DNA of 64,000 bases from Bacillota bacterium (GCA_030154105.1 JASKKP010000004.1:1-64000), one strand, 5' to 3'; positions 25,626 through 34,233 are shown, counted from the first letter of the stretch. Notes: generated from the sequence alone by a model not told the origin. Program-made: numbers and translations.

Positions 25626-25642
25626 GTCCCTCGCCCCCGTGG

Positions 25643-26377
25643 TTACAAGATCTTAAGAAGCCGGCGCTTTAAGGCGATAAAAGCGGGCGCCGTCAGCGTC
25701 TTTTCTGAGCGCGGGCGCGGCAGGTCCACCTTAAGTTCCAGCTTTACCCTCGCCGGCCGCTCGCTCAGCACGTATACCCGGTCGGAAAGCAGTAGGGCTT
25801 CTTCAACGTCATGGGTTATAAGGAGCACCGAAGTCTGATACCTACTTAGGGTCGACAGCAGCCAGAACTGCATCTTACGGCGCGTAAGGGCGTCTAGAGC
25901 ACCGAAGGGCTCATCGAGGAGCATGATGTCGCTGGCAAAAAGGTAGGTGCGCAGAAGTGCCGCCCGCTGGCGCATGCCGCCGGAGAGCTGCGCCGGGTAA
26001 TGCTCCTCAAACCCGGCCAGGCCGAAGGCCGGAAAGTACGGCCTGGCCCGGGCGCGCGCCTCCTTTAGGCTTAGCCCCTTTACCACCAGCGGCAGGCAGA
26101 CGTTGTCTAGGATGGTGCGCCAAGGAAGCAAAAGGTCTTTTTGGTGCATGTAGCTTACCCGTCCCGTGCGCCCGGTGTAGTCCTCGCCGTCGATGAGTAC
26201 CGTGCCGGCATCCGGCAGGTGTAGGCCGGAGATGATGTTAAAAAGGGTGCTCTTGCCGCAGCCGCTCGGACCGATAATGGCGACGAATTCCCCTTCGGCC
26301 AAAGTCAAGCTCACATCGGCCAGGGTGGGTAGGTCGCCGTACGTTTTTTTCAGGTTGGTGGCCTCTATTTTAAACAA
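25643..26377 (-). CDS. ABC transporter ATP-binding protein (ThiZ-like), 244 aa
   Basis: Walker A GPSGCGKST, signature LSGGMRQRAALL, Walker B IMLLDEPFGALD and switch HDVEEALLLSDR place it in the nitrate/sulfonate/taurine ATPase family, which includes ThiZ. Encoded downstream of the matching binding protein and permease under a TPP riboswitch, so it likely powers uptake of a thiamine pyrimidine precursor. It is separated from the binding-protein gene by 313 bases of repeat-bearing DNA. Confidence 0.88.
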   Translation of the reverse strand: MFKIEATNLKKTYGDLPTLADVSLTLAEGEFVAIIGPSGCGKSTLFNIISGLHLPDAGTVLIDGEDYTGRTGRVSYMHQKDLLLPWRTILDNVCLPLVVKGLSLKEARARARPYFPAFGLAGFEEHYPAQLSGGMRQRAALLRTYLFASDIMLLDEPFGALDALTRRKMQFWLLSTLSRYQTSVLLITHDVEEALLLSDRVYVLSERPARVKLELKVDLPRPRSEKTLTAPAFIALKRRLLKIL

Positions 26378-26690
26378 GCTGTCTCCCTGCCTTCCGTGTG
26401 AAGGCCCGGCAGCCCTCGTGCCTTTTTCTTAACTTAGTAGCCCTTTTAGCGCGGCACCGGTAGATGACGAGAAGTTTGGGCACTCGGGCCTTCCCCTGCG
26501 GCGCAAACGGCCTGAGAACGAACGACCTCGGCTCGCTTGGGGCTCGGGCACAACTCGCTCTGCTCAAACAGTGCCCTCGCTTTCCCTCGCTCGCCTGCGG
26601 TCTTTTGAATGGCGGCACGTAATGCGCCGTGCGGGGAAGTGCCCTGCGCGGCCTTAGCGACGTCCGTAAGGCCACTACCGGTGGGCTTTT
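26378..26690. other. Repeat-bearing insertion-like spacer inside the thi transporter operon
   Basis: No gene is supported although a 101-codon frame is open on the minus strand. Positions about 26451-26510 align with 42744-42800, sharing GGCACC, GGGCACTCGGG and CTGCG-CGCAAACG in the same order and spacing. The other genes of this operon are tightly packed, so the spacer looks like inserted DNA. Confidence 0.5.
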
Positions 26691-27701
26691 TCAGGGCAGG
26701 AACTCATTGGTAAAGGCCGCCTCAGGGTCGATATTCTTTTCGATCAGCTTGCGCTCGTACATCCAGTCGGCGTACTTCTTCCAGACACTCGCCTTCATCT
26801 CGCCCCAGCGCGGCGCGTCGGCCTGGTACTCTTTGGCCAGGTACTTCTGGCTGGCCAACACCAGGTCTTTGTTCAGCTCCGGCACGGCGCTGGTGAGGAT
26901 ATTTGCCGCCTCCTCTGGCCGGGCAATGGCGAACTGGTAGCCACGGCTGGTGGCCGCCAGGAACTTTTTCACCAGTTCCGGCTTTTCGGTCAGGGTCTTC
27001 TCGCTGGCGATGAGGACCGGGGTGTAGTAGTCGAGAGCCGGGTCTTCGTCCACGAGCTTAATGAAGTTGAGCTTCATCCCGCGCAGCTCCGCCTCAATTC
27101 CGGTCCAGCCCCAATAGATCCAGGCAAAGTCTATATCCTTTTTGACGCTGGTAAAGAAGTCCGCCGAGCCGATGTTGACCATTTGTACTTTTCTAAAGTC
27201 GGCCCCGTGTTTTTCCATCAGGGCTTTGAGCATGGCCTCTTCCATGGGCGAGCCCCAACCGCCATATTTCTTGCCCTCGAAATCCTTCGGAGTTTTAATG
27301 CCCTTCTCCACAGGCGAGGCAAAACCGGAAGTATTGTGCTGGATGATGGCGGCAATGGCCTTCACCGGGATGCCGGCCACGCGGGCGTTGGTCACTTCTT
27401 CTTGGTAGCTCACACCGAAATCGGCTTTGCCGGCGGCTATAAGCTGGGCCACACTGCCCTCCATCGGCCCAACAATTTCCACATCCAGGCCTTCCTCTTT
27501 GTAATAGCCCTTATCCCGGGCCACGTAAAGCCCGGTGTGGTTGGTGTTGGGCGTCCAGTCGAGAAGGACTGTGGCTTTGGTAAGCTCCTTGGGCGCCTCG
27601 GCGGCCGGGGTCGTCTTATCGCCGCCCCCCTTCGAGCTGCAGCCGCCCAGCAGGGCCGCAGCCACAGCCAGGGTGAAGAGCACTAGAAATGCTTTTTTCA
27701 T
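26691..27701 (-). CDS. ABC transporter substrate-binding lipoprotein (ThiY/NMT1-like), 336 aa
   Basis: Lipoprotein signal with LLGGC, Cys21, then a low-complexity Gly/Thr linker and an NMT1/THI5-like domain ([21 protein letters not shown] and [10 protein letters not shown]). This family binds pyrimidine precursors such as formylaminopyrimidine in thiamine salvage. The upstream TPP riboswitch supports that ligand. Anchored outside the membrane; delivers substrate to the permease encoded immediately upstream. Confidence 0.9.
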   Translation of the reverse strand: MKKAFLVLFTLAVAAALLGGCSSKGGGDKTTPAAEAPKELTKATVLLDWTPNTNHTGLYVARDKGYYKEEGLDVEIVGPMEGSVAQLIAAGKADFGVSYQEEVTNARVAGIPVKAIAAIIQHNTSGFASPVEKGIKTPKDFEGKKYGGWGSPMEEAMLKALMEKHGADFRKVQMVNIGSADFFTSVKKDIDFAWIYWGWTGIEAELRGMKLNFIKLVDEDPALDYYTPVLIASEKTLTEKPELVKKFLAATSRGYQFAIARPEEAANILTSAVPELNKDLVLASQKYLAKEYQADAPRWGEMKASVWKKYADWMYERKLIEKNIDPEAAFTNEFLP

Positions 27702-27720
27702 TTTTCCTTCCTCCTCGAAA

Positions 27721-28521
27721 TCATTCTTCGCTCCTCAGGCGCTGCCAAGGCATGGCGAAGTACTCGGCCAGCTCAATCACTTTAAACAGAGCCAGGCTAA
27801 GAACGGTGATAATCACTATGACGGCGAAAACCCGCGGCGTGGCAAAGGAACGCTGCGAAAGGGTCATGTAGTAGCCCAGGCCAGCCTGGGCACCCAGCCA
27901 TTCGCCGATGACCGCGCCCATTATGCTATAGGTGGCCGCGATCTTTAGACCCGAGAAAAGGCCCGGCAGGGCGGCCGGCAACTTCACCAGCCGGAGCTGG
28001 GCCATTCGGCTCGCCCCCATAGAGCGGAGGAGATCGATGAGCTCGGGGTCCACCGCTGCCAGGCTTTCCAGAAGGCTCACCGCCACCGGAAAGAAGCACA
28101 CCAGAACCACTACCAGTACCTTGGGCAGAAGTCCGTAGCCGAACCAAATGAGAAAAAGCGGCGCCACGGAGATTATAGGTACGGTTTGCGTCGTAACTAA
28201 AAGGGGGTACAAGGCCTGGCGCACCAGGGGCAGGGCATCCATGGTCAAGGCCAGGGCGAGGGCTAGAACCACGGCCAATACGAAGCCAAGGAGGGACTCA
28301 TAGAGGGTGACAGACGTGTGCTTCCAAAAAAGGGGCCAGCCTTCGCCCAAAGCAGCGAGCACAGACGTAGGTGCCGGCAGCAGCCACGTCTCGATCTTGA
28401 AGAAGCGTACGGCTCCCTCCCACAGGAGGAGAAAAAAGCAAAAAGAAGCTGCCGCTACCCAATTACCTCCGGTACTTGCCCACCTTTTCGGCCATGGTAA
28501 CGCCCTCCGGCTTGTAGTCAA
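27721..28521 (-). CDS. ABC transporter permease (ThiX-like), start uncertain
   Basis: About six membrane helices and the BPD_transp_1 EAA-type loop ([23 protein letters not shown], here [16 protein letters not shown] then LRLVKLP). No ATG, GTG or TTG occurs in frame between the end of the thiamine-binding gene and the first helix. TTG 28521 is the nearest plausible start; ATG 28557 is the alternative. Either overlaps the upstream gene by 59-95 bases in another frame. Without it the transporter has no channel, so the gene is presumably functional. Confidence 0.8.
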   Translation of the reverse strand: MTTSRRALPWPKRWASTGGNWVAAASFCFFLLLWEGAVRFFKIETWLLPAPTSVLAALGEGWPLFWKHTSVTLYESLLGFVLAVVLALALALTMDALPLVRQALYPLLVTTQTVPIISVAPLFLIWFGYGLLPKVLVVVLVCFFPVAVSLLESLAAVDPELIDLLRSMGASRMAQLRLVKLPAALPGLFSGLKIAATYSIMGAVIGEWLGAQAGLGYYMTLSQRSFATPRVFAVIVIITVLSLALFKVIELAEYFAMPWQRLRSEE

Positions 28522-28753
28522 TCTTAACCAAGGACACAACGCGCGCGGCCCCCTCATTAATACAGAGCTCCTGAGCCTTCTTCACGATTTCGAGTAGCTC
28601 GTCCAGTTCGCCTTCCATGGTGGTTTCCATGGGGCCAACCTCGTACTTCACGCCGGAAGCCTGAATAAGTGCGATCACCTTGTCCACTATCGGATAGAGA
28701 CGGTCCTCAGGCACCACCGGCAGGACCTCCAAGGCCACGTTGACTACCGGCAT
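28463..28753 (-). CDS. Thiamine-binding protein, MTH1187/YkoF family, 96 aa
   Basis: MPVVNVALEVLPVVPEDRLYPIV and YEVGPMETTMEGELDELLEI match the MTH1187 family (PF01910), small cytoplasmic thiamine-binding proteins. ATG 28753 follows GAGGAG at 7 bases. First gene after the TPP riboswitch and its terminator, followed by the ThiX, ThiY and ThiZ-like genes. Confidence 0.9.
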   Translation of the reverse strand: MPVVNVALEVLPVVPEDRLYPIVDKVIALIQASGVKYEVGPMETTMEGELDELLEIVKKAQELCINEGAARVVSLVKIDYKPEGVTMAEKVGKYRR

Positions 28754-28794
28754 CCCGTCACTCCTCTTCTTTGAAAATACTAGGTAGACTAAGC

Positions 28795-28832
28795 AAAAAG
28801 CCGCCTGCCCTTTTCTGGGCAAGGCAGCTTTA
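28795..28832 (-). terminator. Riboswitch-controlled terminator before the thi operon
   Basis: Minus strand AAGCTGCC-TTGCCC, loop AGAAAA, GGGCAGGCGGCTT followed by TTTT, between the TPP aptamer and the first gene. It is the expression platform of the riboswitch. Confidence 0.85.
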
Positions 28833-28854
28833 AGTCCCTCGGCAGTGAGCTTAT

Positions 28855-28940
28855 GGTCCCTACGCTGGCATTACCCAGATCAGGTTACAGGGTCGGAACC
28901 CACCAGGTCCCCTCTCAGCCGGATATCTCCAGCTCCCCTT
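28855..28940 (-). promoter_or_regulatory. TPP riboswitch (THI element)
   Basis: On the minus strand GGGGAGC, CTGAGAGG, ACCCTGTAACCTGATCTGG, then GTAATGCCAGCGTAGGGA: the universally conserved thiamine pyrophosphate aptamer blocks in order. It controls the thiamine-binding protein and ThiXYZ-like transporter genes. Confidence 0.97.
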
Positions 28941-28987
28941 TTTGTTTCCATTATACATTTGGGGCAGATGCTCGTCAAGAAAATTTT

Positions 28988-29013
28988 GCGGGTCCGGCTC
29001 CGGCCGGACCCGC
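28988..29013 (-). terminator. Hairpin terminator of the holin-family gene
   Basis: GCGGGTCCGGC/GCCGGACCCGC with a 4-base loop 13 bases after the stop codon, followed on the minus strand by AAAATTTTCTT. Confidence 0.7.
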
Positions 29014-29026
29014 CGCCTTTGCTCGC

Positions 29027-29434
29027 CTACCTGACCTTCGTCGGGATAAACATATCGACGATGCCGATGACGAAGGCCCCCAGCAGGGCACCCAGGATGG
29101 TTACCCTAAGACCGGGCACCACAAACTGCGCCGCGTAGATAACGATGGCCGAAACGATAAACCCCACTATCCCGTGCCCGTAAGGCGAAACCTGTCGGCC
29201 GCCGATGGCTTCAATCACATAACCGATGAGCGCAATCACGATGGCGGCCAGGAGCGCGGTGCCAAAGGTCAAACGGCTAAAACCGGGAACAATATACCCC
29301 ACCAGCATTAGCACCAACGCCGAAACAACAAAGCGCACGATGTGGCTGACCCAAGAAGCTGCTCCTTCCATGTCGCGGTCGTGGCGAAGCCCTTGATTGT
29401 TGCCTCCCTCACCGGCCTGCTTTTCGTCCGGCAT
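29027..29434 (-). CDS. YvlD/phage-holin-4_2 family membrane protein, 135 aa
   Basis: After a charged N-terminus (about 25 residues) come four membrane helices, and it ends DMFIPTKVR, as in Bacillus YvlD and the PF04020 holin-like family. ATG 29434 follows GGAGGTGAAATAC. Not evidence of a prophage: these are chromosomal membrane proteins often linked to envelope stress. Role unknown. Confidence 0.85.
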   Translation of the reverse strand: MPDEKQAGEGGNNQGLRHDRDMEGAASWVSHIVRFVVSALVLMLVGYIVPGFSRLTFGTALLAAIVIALIGYVIEAIGGRQVSPYGHGIVGFIVSAIVIYAAQFVVPGLRVTILGALLGAFVIGIVDMFIPTKVR

Positions 29435-29496
29435 GTATTTCACCTCCGTTGCTAGCTTGTGCCAAAACCCGAAAGTTTATAAGCCCGCAGGCGAAT

Positions 29497-29628
29497 TTAG
29501 CTTTTGTTTTCCGGCCCGCGTTCCGGATCATAAATCTTGCGCCGGCCGCGGAGGCGGTCTAGGTCTTCCTTGCGCACTCCAACCAGCTGGCGCTTCTCCT
29601 TCGCCTTAGTGATGTTTTTCTCCTCCAC
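29497..29628 (-). CDS. Possible small basic protein, 43 aa
   Basis: GTG 29628 opens a frame coding VEEKNITKAKEKRQ, then LVGVRKEDLDRLRGRRKIYD, PERGPENKS, highly charged and helical in look. A stop codon in frame just upstream fixes the start, but the ribosome binding site (GGGTGA) is weak. Between a holin-family gene and ppx on the same strand. Low certainty; no family known. Confidence 0.35.
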   Translation of the reverse strand: MEEKNITKAKEKRQLVGVRKEDLDRLRGRRKIYDPERGPENKS

Positions 29629-29696
29629 CGTTTCGTCACCCTAGCTTAGGGTTTCCAAAACGGCCCAAGGCTATGCTTTGCCCTGCCGGCCCGCGC

Positions 29697-30605
29697 TCAG
29701 CAGGCTATAGAATAGAGCGACCCCAGGAGCAGATCTTGATCGCTTACGGTAATGCCGCTTAGGGCGAGTTCATCTACGGCCACGGCCAAGATGCCGGCTC
29801 CGGCCGCAATAATATCCGCCCGGCCAGCCGGAATCCCGGCAATTTGCCTCCTTTCGCTAACGGAAAGCCCCGCCAACTTTTCCGCCAGGGACTTAACCTT
29901 TTCGGCCGAAAGGTAGTACCCCTGGACCTTCTCCGGGCAGTACGAAGACATCCCTTGCGCCACCGCAGCCAAAGTGGTGGCCGTACCGCCTACGGCCACA
30001 GCCTGCCCCGTTCGGCCCCGCCAGCGCGCCCTGAGCGGAGCCAGGGCCCGGGCCACCGCGCATACCAAGGCGGACCATTCTTCTTTCGACGGCGGGTTCG
30101 ATTTGAGGTAGATTTCTGTGAGGCGGACGGCGCCTATTTTAAGGCTGTGCACCTCGAAAAGCTCGCTGCCCGCGCCCCAAATAAACTCCGTACTTCCTCC
30201 GCCCGCATCGATAACCAGGGCCAACCCATTAAGGCCCAAAGCGCGCGTGGCCCCGAGGTAGCTCAGATACGCTTCCTCTTCACCGCTTAGGACTTCCGGC
30301 TTTCGGCCCGTGGCGACTTCCACGCGGTGTAAAAATTCCTCCCGGTTGGCTGCATCGCGCACGGCGCTGGTAGCAAAAAGGCGGAACCGGGTTGCGCCTA
30401 AAGAGCGCGCCAAATCTAAGAATCGAGCTACCGCCCGCACCGTGCGCTCCTGGGCTTCCGGGAGCAAAATGTTGCTCTGCCCTATCCCCTGGCCAAGGCG
30501 GGTGGTAGCCAGCTCATGGCACACGGGTCTAAGACTTTCACTGGCCTTTTCTGCCACCAGAAGCCGCGTTGAGTTAGTCCCAATATCGATGGCCGCCAGC
30601 CGCAT
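29697..30605 (-). CDS. ppx: Exopolyphosphatase / guanosine pentaphosphatase (Ppx/GppA family), 302 aa
   Basis: Actin-fold phosphatase with AAIDIGTNSTRLLVAE (phosphate-1) and LVIDAGGGSTEFIWG (phosphate-2). At about 300 residues it is the short form lacking the C-terminal HD domain. It would hydrolyse polyphosphate or pppGpp. It follows the S1-domain protein gene after a terminator (30627-30657) and has AAGGGGGA before its ATG. Confidence 0.9.
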   Translation of the reverse strand: MRLAAIDIGTNSTRLLVAEKASESLRPVCHELATTRLGQGIGQSNILLPEAQERTVRAVARFLDLARSLGATRFRLFATSAVRDAANREEFLHRVEVATGRKPEVLSGEEEAYLSYLGATRALGLNGLALVIDAGGGSTEFIWGAGSELFEVHSLKIGAVRLTEIYLKSNPPSKEEWSALVCAVARALAPLRARWRGRTGQAVAVGGTATTLAAVAQGMSSYCPEKVQGYYLSAEKVKSLAEKLAGLSVSERRQIAGIPAGRADIIAAGAGILAVAVDELALSGITVSDQDLLLGSLYSIAC

Positions 30606-30626
30606 CTTTATTCCCCCTTATAAAAA

Positions 30627-30657
30627 CCAAAAAGGCATCCCTTCTAACCAGGATGCC
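30627..30657 (-). terminator. Terminator after the S1-domain gene
   Basis: Minus strand GGCATCC, 10-base loop, GGATGCC, TTTTTGG, between the yabR-like gene and ppx. Confidence 0.85.
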
Positions 30658-30683
30658 CCACACGCCTTTCTCTCCGGTCCGGC

Positions 30684-31085
30684 TTACCAGATTTCCGGCC
30701 CGCGGCGGCTCCCCCTACCCCCGCGCTTTTCCTCCGTGCTACGGCGCAAATCCGATTGCCGTTCGTCACTCTCTTTCAAAAACCGGGCCAGCTTGTCTTC
30801 GAAACTCAGATTCGCTTGCCGCGCATCGCGATGGCGGCGGCGCGGGCCCTCGTGCGTAACCTGGCGAATGGAAAGGCCGATCTTACCGTTCTTGTCCAGG
30901 CTGATAATCTTAACTTTCACCCTGTCGTTTTCCTTGAGATAATCTTTAACGTCTCGAACGTAAGCATCCGCCACTTCAGAAATGTGCACGAGTCCCGTCT
31001 GACCACCCGGCAACGTAACGAAGGCACCGAAATGCGTGATACCTGTGACAACGCCTTCGACGATGTTGCCTACCTCCAAAGCCAT
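30684..31085 (-). CDS. S1 RNA-binding domain protein (YabR-like), 133 aa
   Basis: One S1 domain (MALEVGNIVEGVVTGITHFG, VHISEVADAYVRDVKDYLKE) followed by a basic, Arg-rich tail. Same order next to divIC as in Bacillus yabR. The ATG at 31085 is chosen since the S1 domain begins there; AGGAGG lies 12 bases upstream. Probably an RNA-binding accessory of translation. Confidence 0.88.
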   Translation of the reverse strand: MALEVGNIVEGVVTGITHFGAFVTLPGGQTGLVHISEVADAYVRDVKDYLKENDRVKVKIISLDKNGKIGLSIRQVTHEGPRRRHRDARQANLSFEDKLARFLKESDERQSDLRRSTEEKRGGRGSRRGPEIW

Positions 31086-31150
31086 GCGCGAGCCTTTCCT
31101 CCTTAATATTGTCTCCAACCGAATATTATAGCTGTCAACCCTTTTTTCTG

Positions 31151-31576
31151 TCAACGGCTTTTATCCGGCTTCACGGCAGGCATAAAAATGATCTCTCCGG
31201 GTTTCACCAAACCCAACTCTTCGCGGGCCACTTTTTCTACATAGGCGTCACTCTTAAGGTACTCTATCTCCCGGCGTAGTTCCTCCGTCCGCTGCTGGGT
31301 GGCGGCAATTTCTTTATTCACCCGCTCGAGTTTTGCTCGAAGCTCAAGCGCGAGTTGCACCTGCTTGGAAGAGGAGTAGACGAAGTAAAGCACAAGGCTC
31401 AAGAGGACGGCCTTGGACCAGCTAAATTTTCTTTTTCTTCTTCTGGGTTTCTTCTGCCAAGGTACCTCCAGGGCTCTATGCCTCGGCCTGCTCTGGAGCG
31501 CAAATGCCACTTTGTTCACCTCGCGCCGCTTCGTCTTTGCGTAAGCCTTGCTTTCTTTCTTCGGCAGCGGCAGCAT
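31151..31576 (-). CDS. divIC: Septum formation initiator DivIC/FtsB family, 141 aa
   Basis: Basic N-terminus of about 55 residues, one membrane helix (AVLLSLVLYFVYSS), then a coiled coil (LELRAKLERVNKEIAATQQR) and the conserved VEKVAREELGLVKPGE. AGGAGG sits just before ATG 31576. It works in the divisome with FtsL and DivIB. Position between yabR and yabQ is the classic Firmicute order. Confidence 0.92.
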   Translation of the reverse strand: MLPLPKKESKAYAKTKRREVNKVAFALQSRPRHRALEVPWQKKPRRRKRKFSWSKAVLLSLVLYFVYSSSKQVQLALELRAKLERVNKEIAATQQRTEELRREIEYLKSDAYVEKVAREELGLVKPGEIIFMPAVKPDKSR

Positions 31577-31588
31577 TTTTCCTCCTGC

Positions 31589-32065
31589 TTAAGGTTTCCT
31601 TCTCGGCCGGATTAGTTCGATTTTCCTTCTCACCAGCCGGACAAATTTTCTTCCCGCCCGTCGGCCGCCCGCCATGACCTCCCTGCCCAAATTTATCCCA
31701 AAAGCCGCGGGAAACCAGATGGGCAGGATTAACGCGCGCAACGCGCTCCCGGCCCAACGGTAGGATAGGCGCACGAACTGGCGTAGAGGCCGGCGTAGGA
31801 AGGGGCTTAGGAGCACCTGATAAATGAAGAAACCCAGCCCGAGGCTGAGAAAAATGTACATCCGGACCTGTCCGTAGTTGATGAGAAGCAGGGCCCCGGC
31901 AACCATAAGAGCCGCCAAAGCCCAAAAAATAAGGTCCCCCAAGGAGGTTACAATCCAACCTGGACTTAGAACGGCGCGGTAGGCCCGCCAAAGGTCGAAA
32001 AGAAAACCCAAACCGGCCCCGCAGGCCAACGTCCAGCCCAGGGTTGTTAGTTCGTTCTCCAGCAC
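31589..32065 (-). CDS. yabQ: Spore cortex biosynthesis protein YabQ, 158 aa
   Basis: Four or so membrane helices in the first 90 residues (GLGFLFDLWRAYRAV, SLGDLIFWALAALMVAGALL, MYIFLSLGLGFFIYQVLLSP) and a basic C-terminus, as in YabQ, a forespore outer-membrane protein needed for cortex formation. GTG 32065 is preceded by GAGAGGTGAGG. It lies 15 bases after yabP. Confidence 0.9.
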   Translation of the reverse strand: MLENELTTLGWTLACGAGLGFLFDLWRAYRAVLSPGWIVTSLGDLIFWALAALMVAGALLLINYGQVRMYIFLSLGLGFFIYQVLLSPFLRRPLRQFVRLSYRWAGSALRALILPIWFPAAFGINLGREVMAGGRRAGRKFVRLVRRKIELIRPRRKP

Positions 32066-32080
32066 GCCTCACCTCTCCCC

Positions 32081-32356
32081 TCATTTCAGAAGGCGTGCCA
32101 AGATCCCTCGGCCTTTTCTTTCTTCTCCTGTCTCGCCGTACTCCAGGCCGGCGATTTCGCCCTCCACCTCCAGCCTGCCCTGCTCAAGGCTGAGCTGTTT
32201 GATGTGCAGCCCCTGGCCCTTGAAATGAAGGATTCCCATATTGGTCTCGAGGATAATTCCCTTATCGTTGAAACTGGCCACGCGGCGGACGCCGCTGACC
32301 TCGAGCCGTTCTCGGTTGAGCAGCACGATACGGTGTTCCTCGGGCTTAAGGTCCAT
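32081..32356 (-). CDS. yabP: Sporulation protein YabP, 91 aa
   Basis: EEHRIVLLNRERLEVSGVRR and ILETNMGILHFKGQGLHIKQ are the YabP/YqfC fold signature. ATG 32356 follows GGGAGGGAAGG; the 30 codons upstream are not conserved. Needed for spore morphogenesis in the mother cell together with YabQ. Confidence 0.9.
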   Translation of the reverse strand: MDLKPEEHRIVLLNRERLEVSGVRRVASFNDKGIILETNMGILHFKGQGLHIKQLSLEQGRLEVEGEIAGLEYGETGEERKGRGILARLLK

Positions 32357-32477
32357 ATCCTTCCCTCCCCCGCCGCTTGTGTCCGCGCCGGACCGGGTGT
32401 GTAAATCCCTCTTCATTTCTATATATGCCGGGGAGGCACGCTGCATGACAAGTGAAGCAGGCCCTAAAGACGAGAGG

Positions 32478-32508
32478 CCCAGGGTGTCTCGCGATTGACC
32501 CCTGGGCC
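32478..32508 (-). terminator. Possible terminator after spoIID
   Basis: Minus strand GGCCCAGGGGT, 12-base loop, ACCCTGGGCC, then TCTCGTCTTT. The stem is strong but the U-tract poor. Confidence 0.5.
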
Positions 32509-32548
32509 CGCCCAGAAAAATTCTGGCCGAGTTGGACCGGTTTACTTA

Positions 32549-33532
32549 TTAACGGTACAGCCGGTCCACCCGGACGCCTTTGTAAAAGTAGCGAACGATG
32601 TCCTGGGGACTTTTACCTTCCTTGGCCAAAGCATAAGCCCCCCACTGGCACATGCCCACACCATGGCCGTAACCGCGCCCCCGGAAGGTAACCCGGTCGC
32701 CATTCGTGCTGATCTCGTCGATGAGAATGGACTTGAGCCGCGTGCTGCCGATAGCTACCCGAAAATCAGCGCCGGGAACCTGCGTCCCGTACACGTTGAG
32801 AGCCACGGCGCGCCCGGTGGGACCGCGTTTGGCCACACTTACGGTACTCCCTCTGCCCGGCCTGAGATTCATTTTCGCCAGGGCGGCCTCCACCTCCTGA
32901 CGGGTAAGGGTTACGGTCCAGCTCTTCTCATCGGGCGGGGCATAACGAACCCCCGGGCTTCTCACGCTTTGAATGTAAGGCGGCTCGGGCCCTTTGAAGG
33001 CCAAGCCCTCCTTAGCCATGGCCGTGCGCGGGCCAGCGTAAGCGCTAAACCAACTGCGAATGAACTTGCCGCCATAGGTAACTACTTGGCCGCGGGTTAT
33101 CTGTACCGCGCGGCGTACGTTGTCGTTTACGCGGGTCGGGTCGTAAGCTTGGAATTCTTCCACCTTGGTCGAAACGTCCGTGCCGTGTAGGGCGCGCGTG
33201 CCGCCCTTGCTTTCTAATTCCTCCAGGGTAAAGGTCCGCGCAAGGATGGCCTGCGCCGCCAGGGCGTTCACCGGCCACTTGGGATCCATTTCGGCGGCCA
33301 CCACGCCGGCGACATAGTCCTCTAGCTTAATGTTGCGGCGCTGCCCGGTCTTGTTGTCGTAAAGGGACAGCGTGGGCTCGCGCCCGGAGCGGGCTACAGC
33401 CACCGGCCCTGTGACCTCTGGCTTTTTCGCCGGGGCCGGAAGCGGAAACCGCTGGAGGCGGCGCAAGCAGCCTGAAGCAGCCACCAGCAAGAGGAGAATC
33501 ACCAAGGCAAGAAAGCGGCGGTTCCTGAGCAC
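32549..33532 (-). CDS. spoIID: SpoIID/LytB domain protein, probable peptidoglycan lytic transglycosylase, 327 aa
   Basis: N-terminal lipoprotein-like signal (LVILLLLVAASGC, Cys22), then a SpoIID domain: LEDYVAGVVAAEMDPKWPVN, ALAAQAILARTF, and GRGYGHGVGMCQWGAYALAK. The family strips peptidoglycan during engulfment. Start GTG 33532 follows GGGAGG. It could be SpoIID itself or a paralogue, since neighbouring spoIIQ or spoIIID genes are not in the window. Confidence 0.88.
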   Translation of the reverse strand: MLRNRRFLALVILLLLVAASGCLRRLQRFPLPAPAKKPEVTGPVAVARSGREPTLSLYDNKTGQRRNIKLEDYVAGVVAAEMDPKWPVNALAAQAILARTFTLEELESKGGTRALHGTDVSTKVEEFQAYDPTRVNDNVRRAVQITRGQVVTYGGKFIRSWFSAYAGPRTAMAKEGLAFKGPEPPYIQSVRSPGVRYAPPDEKSWTVTLTRQEVEAALAKMNLRPGRGSTVSVAKRGPTGRAVALNVYGTQVPGADFRVAIGSTRLKSILIDEISTNGDRVTFRGRGYGHGVGMCQWGAYALAKEGKSPQDIVRYFYKGVRVDRLYR

Positions 33533-33588
33533 GGTAAGAACCTCCCTTAGAGCTTCCTTGCCTCTAGTATGGCCGCTGGTGCCGCGGC

Positions 33589-33870
33589 TTACTCCCCCTC
33601 CGGCGTCTGGCCGCCGCCGAGCGCTTCTTCTTTGATGACGCGGTACAAGTTTTTCGCCTCAGCAGCGCGCACATTGTCGGGCGTCGCCAGCACCTCCACG
33701 GTGACTCGCCGGCCGCCCCAGGTAAGCTCAAGGGTATCCCCTCTTTTCACCTCGCTCGCCGGCTTAGCCACGCGCCCGTTGATAAGAATCCGCCCCTGGT
33801 CCGACACCTCTTTGGCCAAGGTGCGTCTTTTCACCAGGCGCGCCACCTTTAGGAATTTGTCGAGGCGCAT
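33589..33870 (-). CDS. rqcP: S4-domain RNA-binding protein RqcP/YabO, 93 aa
   Basis: MRLDKFLKVARLVKRRTLAK and GRILINGRVAKPASEVKRGD make an S4 domain. In Firmicutes this gene, between hup/mazG and yabP, is RqcP, which assists alanine tailing of stalled nascent chains on the 50S subunit. ATG 33870 follows GGAGGAGG. Confidence 0.9.
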   Translation of the reverse strand: MRLDKFLKVARLVKRRTLAKEVSDQGRILINGRVAKPASEVKRGDTLELTWGGRRVTVEVLATPDNVRAAEAKNLYRVIKEEALGGGQTPEGE

Positions 33871-33906
33871 CGAAAGCCTCCTCCAGGCTTGTCGCTTTAT
33901 GCGATA

Positions 33907-33926
33907 GGGCGGCCGTACGGCCGCCC
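33907..33926. terminator. Perfect palindromic hairpin between hup and rqcP
   Basis: GGGCGGCCGT/ACGGCCGCCC, a self-complementary 20-mer 18 bases after the HU stop codon. No U-tract follows on the minus strand, so it may mark the hup mRNA 3' end rather than terminate fully. Confidence 0.5.
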
Positions 33927-33944
33927 CAAGATTAGAAGTCAAGG

Positions 33945-34220
33945 TTACTTGCTGACGATCTCCCGCAGCCCTTTTCCTGCCTTAAACACCGGGAGTTTGG
34001 CCGCCGCAATTTCAATTTCCTCCCCTGTCTGTGGATTGCGGCCTTTGCGGGCGGCCCGTTCGCGGACCTCGAAGGTGCCAAAACCAACCACCTGCACCTT
34101 CTCGCCGGCAGCCAGGGCCTCACTCACGGCGTCGAAGACTGCGGTTACGGCTTTTTCCGCGTCTTTCTTTGTTAGCCCACTCTTCTCGGCTACAACACCC
34201 ACCAGCTCAGTTTTGTTCAC
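33945..34220 (-). CDS. hup: HU family DNA-binding protein, 91 aa
   Basis: [40 protein letters not shown], and [19 protein letters not shown]-like ending are full-length HU. GTG 34220 is favoured (GGAGGG at 7 bases). Nucleoid protein. Located between mazG and rqcP, as in related Clostridia. Confidence 0.95.
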   Translation of the reverse strand: MNKTELVGVVAEKSGLTKKDAEKAVTAVFDAVSEALAAGEKVQVVGFGTFEVRERAARKGRNPQTGEEIEIAAAKLPVFKAGKGLREIVSK

Positions 34221-34233
34221 CAACTATCCCTCC

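Noticed and set aside
26370-26675. A 101-codon minus-strand frame in the thi operon
   Set aside because: It lies mostly in repeat-like non-coding DNA, is Arg/Ser-rich and lacks a start signal.
29027-29434. Prophage marker (holin)
   Set aside because: The protein is of the chromosomal YvlD/PF04020 type and no other phage genes are near.
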